From Sitta carolinensis (Eukaryota > Chordata > Aves > Passeriformes > Sittidae): a DNA stretch of 64,000 nt. Positions 58,839 through 64,000 of the stretch are shown one piece after another. Below the pieces are notes generated by a model. That model was not told the DNA's origin and ran no database searches. It saw only the letters and a program-made list of their open reading frames with translations. Within the stretch, counting starts at the first letter, position 1; every line of letters starts with the position of its first letter. The translations under genes were made by a program, and so were the position numbers. The stretch lies in contig CM063299.1 in assembly GCA_032173965.1 (NCBI GenBank), forward strand, positions 682,001-746,000, written 5' to 3'.

Positions 58839-60038
58839 TGATAGCTTTAAAGAAAGAAGACTTTTGTTTAAGATTTTGGTTTAGGCTTCCCATTTGCAGT
58901 TCATGAGGTGTGATGGCTTTTGGTTAGGAAAGTGTATAAAAACTCGAAGTAAGTAGTAAAGTTCTGTTCTCCCTTTAGTTAAAAGGTATTAAATAAAAGC
59001 AAATATTCCCTCCTCCTGTTGGTTTTTCTTCACAGTGTTTGAAACGTGTGCAGAATCAGAGACCTCCAAAAGCAGTGGTTGCAGGTACCAGCTGCGGTTT
59101 CTCGTGGCTTGTTAGGAGATCTCTGGTAGTAATGGGCTGTATGGTGAGGTGTTTCCTGTGTTGAGCTGGCTGTGCCCCCCAGGACCGTACCTGTGCTGGG
59201 CTGGCCAGCTCCTGGCCACAGCTGCTGTGTGTGGGGCGGCTCCCCCCAGGAGCTGGGGGCCGAGCCAGCCTGCAGCCCTGCCCTGCAGCGCCGGGTGTGC
59301 CGGTTCATCTCCAGCAGCAGAGCCTGCAGAGGGTCCGTGTCGTGGCTCTGAGTGTGTGCAGGGCATTCGCAGCTCAGGTGCTGCTCTGCACAGGGCTGCA
59401 GCCCAGGGACAGGGAGGAAATGCCCGGTGCCACAGGTGTTACCTGGCTGCAGAGAGAGCTGCTGAAGGTGTGTAGCTGAGCCGTGGCCCTAACTCACCTG
59501 ACAGAGTTTGTGTTGGCAGGATAGGTAAATAGGTCACAGCCCCAGCTTCCAGCTCACCTTCTGGCAATGCTTTCTCTTTAGAGCAACTTACATAAAAACT
59601 TTTGAAAGTTGAGTGTTCTTGGGAAGGCTGAGCTGTGGGGTTCTTTCAGGGATAGTGCCTCTTTATCAGGTGTGTGTTCATAGAGGGGAGGAAGGTGCCT
59701 GTTGCTTCTCAGGGATTCATGTCTGGTTGTGGCAGTGCTGATGCTGAGGAGGGGATGCTGTGGGCATTTTCTGTCACCTGTACATGTGTGTCTTACGGTC
59801 TGCTGAAAAGTTTCAAGGAATTGTTTGGAAGGATGAACTGAGATGGATTTTGGAGCAGCACTAGGGATTTTTTTTCCTAGATGTTGTGTGTTTCTTCAGA
59901 CTATTAAGTACAGACAAAATAGAGATTATTTAGCTTTGTGTTCATTAGTTACAAGTTACTATGGCTAGTGTAGCTTTTTTCAACAGCCTGAGTGCAGAAT
60001 TTAAAGACACTCAGTCCTGTCAGTGGTGGTAGTTCCAA

Positions 60039-60062
60039 ACCCATGTCCATGTCCATGTCCAT
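60039..60062 (+). repeat. CCATGT hexanucleotide microsatellite
   Basis: Four tandem copies of CCATGT-type hexamers. Confidence 0.8.
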
Positions 60063-60090
60063 TTAAAAAAGGTCAGACTTTCTTGCATCA

Positions 60091-60145
60091 GACTAGAGAA
60101 TACCTGAAGACTAGAGAATACCTGTGAAGCTAATCGCTTCACAGG
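60091..60145 (+). repeat. 18-bp tandem duplication followed by a perfect 10-bp hairpin
   Basis: GACTAGAGAATACCTGAA occurs at 60,091 and again at 60,109 (last two bases changed). Immediately after, CCTGTGAAGC (60,121-60,130), loop TAATC, and GCTTCACAGG (60,136-60,145) form an exact inverted repeat. Confidence 0.85.
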
Positions 60146-62982
60146 CATGAAAAATACACATTTTTCTAAATAGTTAGTATCTATGACCAAGGCAGGATTC
60201 CTGAAATTGAACGTTTTGGGATAAAAGTAAAAAAAGCCCAAACACAGTAAATCTCTTTTTCTCCATCACAAAGATTTACAATTTGGTAGCTGTAAAGGTT
60301 CCAGATTTCATCTACCTCTTTTGTCTTTGTCCACTGTGTGAAATAAGGCAACGTTTAGCCCCCAATGGGGTTGTTCCCTGTGCTCTGTGGCTTGTTTGAG
60401 CCCTCGGGCTGCCCTGGGGCAGGGAAGGTGTGGAGCCCACCTGGGCAGGGGCGGGAGGAGCCCAGTGCTGCTCCAGCCTGCCTGGCTGCTGCTTCCCGAG
60501 TCCGTGCTGCACTGGGGGAGCTCAGAGCAGGGCATGTGCTCAGAGTCTGAAGCCCCTGTTATATTTAAGCTTTGTGCTCTAATTTCTGTTTCTAATTCAA
60601 ATAGCTCTGCGGGAAACCATTTGTCGGTATTTCTTTTTTTCTAAAATAAAATCAAAGTCAATGAAAGTAAAATTTAAGCTTTTTTTCCACCCCCAGTGTT
60701 TAGATTAATGGGTATTTGTAGATAAGTAAAGTAGATTCTCTTTAGTCACTCAGCACTGACACTGCATTCTGTGAGGGGAAATAAAATGTTCCAGCATGTC
60801 AGAGTGCACAAAGAAAAGAGCTGAGAAATAGAAAACCCCAAAATAACAGTGCTAATATTTCCTTTTTGTATAGTTTCTTATTTTAAATGATAGTATAAAA
60901 AGCAGTTTTACTTCTAGGTGACCTTGTTGTAGTGGCTGTTGTGGCAGGAAGCTCCAGAAGTGTGTAATGTGATGTTTCTCTGTCCTGGGAGCACACAGAA
61001 CTAGATCTATGACACAGTTTCTTTGAGAGGCTCTTCTCAAGTGTTTTAGCACTCTGTGGCATCGAGCTTTGCTGCTGCTGTCAGCAGAGAGGCTTGAAAA
61101 TTCAAATAAAAAGTACTAGCAATAGTGAAATTTTAAATTAAATGTATCTATCATCCACCTATGACTTCCAAACATGTATTGTAAAAATAACATGTGACAG
61201 TGAAAACAAAGCCTGAGTCATAAATGCTGTTTATTCTGCTTTTCCAGGGGTGACCCGAGCGCATTGGAGCGCCTCACGCTGCTGTAGAGCACTGCAGCCC
61301 AGACTGCCAGGGCAGCACACTGTGGGGTGGGAGTGGGCTGCACTGCCCCCGGGGGTGTTGCTGGGGGTCCTCGCAGGCACTCCCAGCCCCTGTCCTGGGG
61401 GGCCATCCCTGGGAGCAGCCCCGGGGCCAGGACCCGGCTCCTCGGGGCCCTGCTGCTGCTCCTGGGTCTTTGGTCTGAGCTGGAGTGCCAGGACCATCTG
61501 TATTCTTCATTAAGAGTCAGGTCTCTTAGCAAAGACCTGGCCATAGTGTCCATAGATCCTACATGCTCCCAGAAGAGCTGAGCTTGAACCCACACCAAAG
61601 CTCAGCCTGTGCAGGGAGGTAGTGAGCCCATGGCATCAGAGCAGGACAGTGTGTCAGTGCCTTTCCCCTGCCCAGGGACAGGCTGGGTCAGGCACACTGC
61701 TTCAGGACTGTTGGACACAAGTGCTCCAGGTTGGGGTTCTTCAGTGCCATTCTTGCATTTTAAATCTGGGCATTTGGGCTGTCCCCAGCAGACCGTGGGG
61801 TCAGATGGCTGCAGGGGGGCAGTGAGCACGGTGCCCTTCCAGAGCCCCTAGCCTGGGAGGTGCCTCCCTAGGGCACTTTGCAGCTGTGAAGCTGGTTGTA
61901 ATTCCTTGGAATCCTTCTTTTACCCTCTCTTAAATTCTCTCCCTCTCTGTTAATCTTTTCTAATACACAAATATTACACCATGGCATTTCCCTTGACCTA
62001 TTGCTGTCTTTCAGAATGCACCTTTATCCTCAATTCTGATCAAAATTGGTTAAAACTTACAGTAGCAATGGAAGTTCCTGTAGATAGGGAATTCTTAAAT
62101 GTTCCTATATGTGTTTGCTTTTCGAAAATACAAATCCTGAGTAAAGCTCTTGTTTCTGAGGAGTGGTGTCCCCGAAGTGGCGGCTCGGAGCGGGCAGGGG
62201 GAGTGGGTGTGTGCCTGGGAAGTGACTCGTTTGTGACCCCTGAAGAATGTGGGTACAGCAGGAAACAAAGTGCCCAGTGTTCCCACAGCAGCAGCAACAT
62301 CTCGGGGTTGTGCAGTCTCCTGAGTCTTCTCCTTCTGGGAAAGGATGGGCTCCAGGTCTGGTTGTTACTGCTGGGTGTTGGGCAGGGACAGGTTCCGTGT
62401 GGCTCAGGGTGCTCCAAGCCTGTTTGGGGCTGAGATTCATCTCGGGGGGGTTTGTGGGGGGACCCCAAAGATTCCCACAGCCCTGGGGGCTGCTGGCTCC
62501 TCCTTGGCCAGTCCTGTCCTCTGGCAGAGCAGGGCACACACGTGGAATAACTGCTGCCTTCCTGCTCACCTGCTCTGGGAGCTGCTGGCGTTTTCCTCCC
62601 CTCAGGTCCCAGGATGCATTTTTTTCTTGCAGGTATTAGCCTTGGTCTTTAATAAGCCCTTTTTTAAAATAAATTGTCTTTTCTTAGAATTCTGTCTTAG
62701 ATTTTTCTGCTCCTTTTGATTGCTTTGACATTAAGGTTGTAGAAAATGTATCACAAAATAGAGGTTTAGTTTCAGTTCAGAAAAAGGAACATGTGAACTT
62801 AAGCACTTTGTTTTGTAGGTAACTAATGGAAAGATGAATGTAGAGAAGATGAAAAAGCGTGTTTGCTGTTGTCTCTTGTAGAATGTTTTTCAGGGTGGTT
62901 TCTGGTGTGTCACAGGTTTTTAACCCATCTTTAAAGCTCTAAGTTTCAATGTGAAAAAGCTTATAGCAGTTCTCTCTTGTAG

Positions 62983-63126
62983 CTTCCAATAAAGGCTTGC
63001 CAACAGAATACCCACACCAAAGTCAGCACGGAGCACAACAAGGAATGTCTCATCAACATTTCCAAGTACAAGTTTTCCCTGGTCATCAGTGGTCTCACCA
63101 ATATCTTAAAAAATGTTAATAACATG
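62983..63126 (+). CDS. NF1: NF1 exon 2 (residues 21-68)
   Basis: Encodes LPIKACQQNTHTKVSTEHNK, then ECLINISKYKFSLVISGLTN and ILKNVNNM, the conserved N-terminal helical segment of neurofibromin. Length is 144 bases as in human, phase 0 at both ends. The acceptor is TCTCTCTTGTAG and the donor is GTAAGC at 63,127. Only a few residues (around KAC and TN) differ from the mammalian sequence as I recall it. Confidence 0.97.
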
Positions 63127-64000
63127 GTAAGCTTACTAATTTTGCATTCTTTGGTGATTTTTTTCAAATACTTGTTGTTTATTTGTATTGTACAATTTGC
63201 AGAGAATTACTTGAAATTTAGTCAAATCGTTGCTTGCCTTTTACACTTACTTATTTTCTGTTCTGAAGTTCACCAGCAGCATCCATCAGAGCCATGTTCC
63301 ACAGGAAGGCCTTGGGATTTTGGGGCAGGGGAAGGATTTAAAACTTGGGCTATTTGAATTTCCAGGCTGCTTGGGTGTTTTACTGTGTGTCTGTGTATAT
63401 AAAATAGGTGTATTTTTTAACAACCAGATGAGTTTCAGTCAGAACCTTTGTCATGAGAAAAGTTTCATTCATTGAGTTTTGACTCTGTGTAATTTGGGAT
63501 CATTTGGACCCTCCCCAAACAGGTAACAGAACTGGCCAGGCTCTGGCAGTACTTTTTTTATGCTTTTAGAGACGTTCTTTGGAGTGAACCCTTGGCTGTC
63601 AGTTGTACAGGGATGTGCATCTGCTGGAACTGCAGAGGACTGATAAAATGTGAAAATAGGTTGCACTGCTGCTAGGGATTTTAGGCTGCTTAAAGCTACC
63701 TGTAATCCCTTTGGAGAGAGAATTTATTTTAATTAAACTCTACAGGCATGAGGGGACATGTTGATGTGCAAGATGATTGGCTGATAAATGAGAGAACTGT
63801 ACAGTTAAAAGAAGTTTGTCTGTGTGATACACAGATTTTGAGAGGAAAGACCTAGCCAAAAGTGTCAATTAAAAAATTTCTTTGCTGACTTTATGTCTAA
63901 ACTCCAAACCACAGCAGTAATGGAGCCATAATTTACTGTGCCACTTTGCTGCTTCACTTTCATGCATTACAAGTCAAATATCTGTGTCTCAGATGAGTCC
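63127..64000 (+). other. NF1: NF1 intron 2, start
   Basis: AT-rich sequence from the exon 2 donor to the window edge. The conserved exon 3 start (MRIFGEAAE-type) was looked for and is not present, so exon 3 lies beyond 64,000. Confidence 0.85.

Larger units (their letters stand above)
56680..62982 (+). other. NF1: NF1 intron 1 (after the CpG island)
   Basis: The whole intron spans 56,099-62,982, about 6.9 kb, far shorter than the mammalian intron 1 (tens of kb). It contains a CR1 fragment (58,690-58,840) and a small tandem duplication with a hairpin (60,091-60,145). No nested gene was recognised. EVI2A, EVI2B and OMG belong to a much later NF1 intron and are not expected here. Confidence 0.85.

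Noticed and set aside
1..64000. tRNA genes, CRISPR arrays, bacterial-type operons or ribosome binding sites
   Set aside because: No T-loop/A-box pattern with cloverleaf pairing was seen, and the DNA is clearly vertebrate. The tandem arrays have no spacer-repeat structure.

Overview
The window is vertebrate genomic DNA, almost certainly from a bird. Three recognisable vertebrate genes with short, phase-compatible exons and canonical splice sites occur in the order KSR1 (minus), WSB1 (minus), NF1 (plus). CR1 LINE 3' ends and one avian-type retroviral LTR fragment are present. Introns are compact, and the sequence is crowded with GC-rich minisatellites, as is typical of an avian microchromosome (from memory, the homologue of chicken chromosome 19; not checked). 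The LTR type hints at a neoavian, possibly passerine, species, but this is a weak inference.

Layout. Positions 1-14,189 are the 5' part of KSR1 intron 1. They hold one exon-like element near 13.2-13.6 kb on the same strand, with a 52-codon ORF and a polyadenylation hexamer. KSR1 exon 1 is at 14,190-14,414 in a CpG island, followed upstream of the gene by a pyrimidine-rich minisatellite (about 14.68-15.35 kb). From 15.4 to 35.8 kb lies the KSR1-WSB1 intergenic region. It holds an orphan CpG island at about 27.8-28.1 kb crossed by an unusually long ORF, two copies of an 87-bp repeat, and a hexamer-phased minisatellite at 31.2-31.8 kb. WSB1 is complete: nine coding exons, 36,733-43,673, 421 residues, with its 3'UTR reaching about 35.8 kb. 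Its intron 8 uses a GC donor. A CpG island, a GGGGC run and a long minisatellite lie upstream of it. The WSB1-NF1 intergenic region (44.7-55.3 kb) holds a CR1 fragment and a two-family minisatellite (52.6-53.56 kb). NF1 exon 1 (56,039-56,098) sits in a CpG island behind a 67-68 bp minisatellite. NF1 exon 2 is at 62,983-63,126, and the rest of NF1 lies off the right edge.

Function. KSR1 is a scaffold that promotes RAF-MEK-ERK signalling. NF1 (neurofibromin) is a Ras GTPase-activating protein that damps the same pathway. WSB1, between them, is a WD-repeat/SOCS-box substrate receptor of an Elongin BC-Cullin-RING ubiquitin ligase. They are separate transcription units, and nothing in the sequence shows co-regulation. 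I recall the same KSR1-WSB1-NF1 order in mouse.

I found no previously undescribed molecular system. The points most worth a second look are the small exon-like ORF in KSR1 intron 1, the 278-residue ORF over the orphan CpG island, the GC-AG intron of WSB1, and the presence of an unrelated GC-rich minisatellite just upstream of all three promoters.
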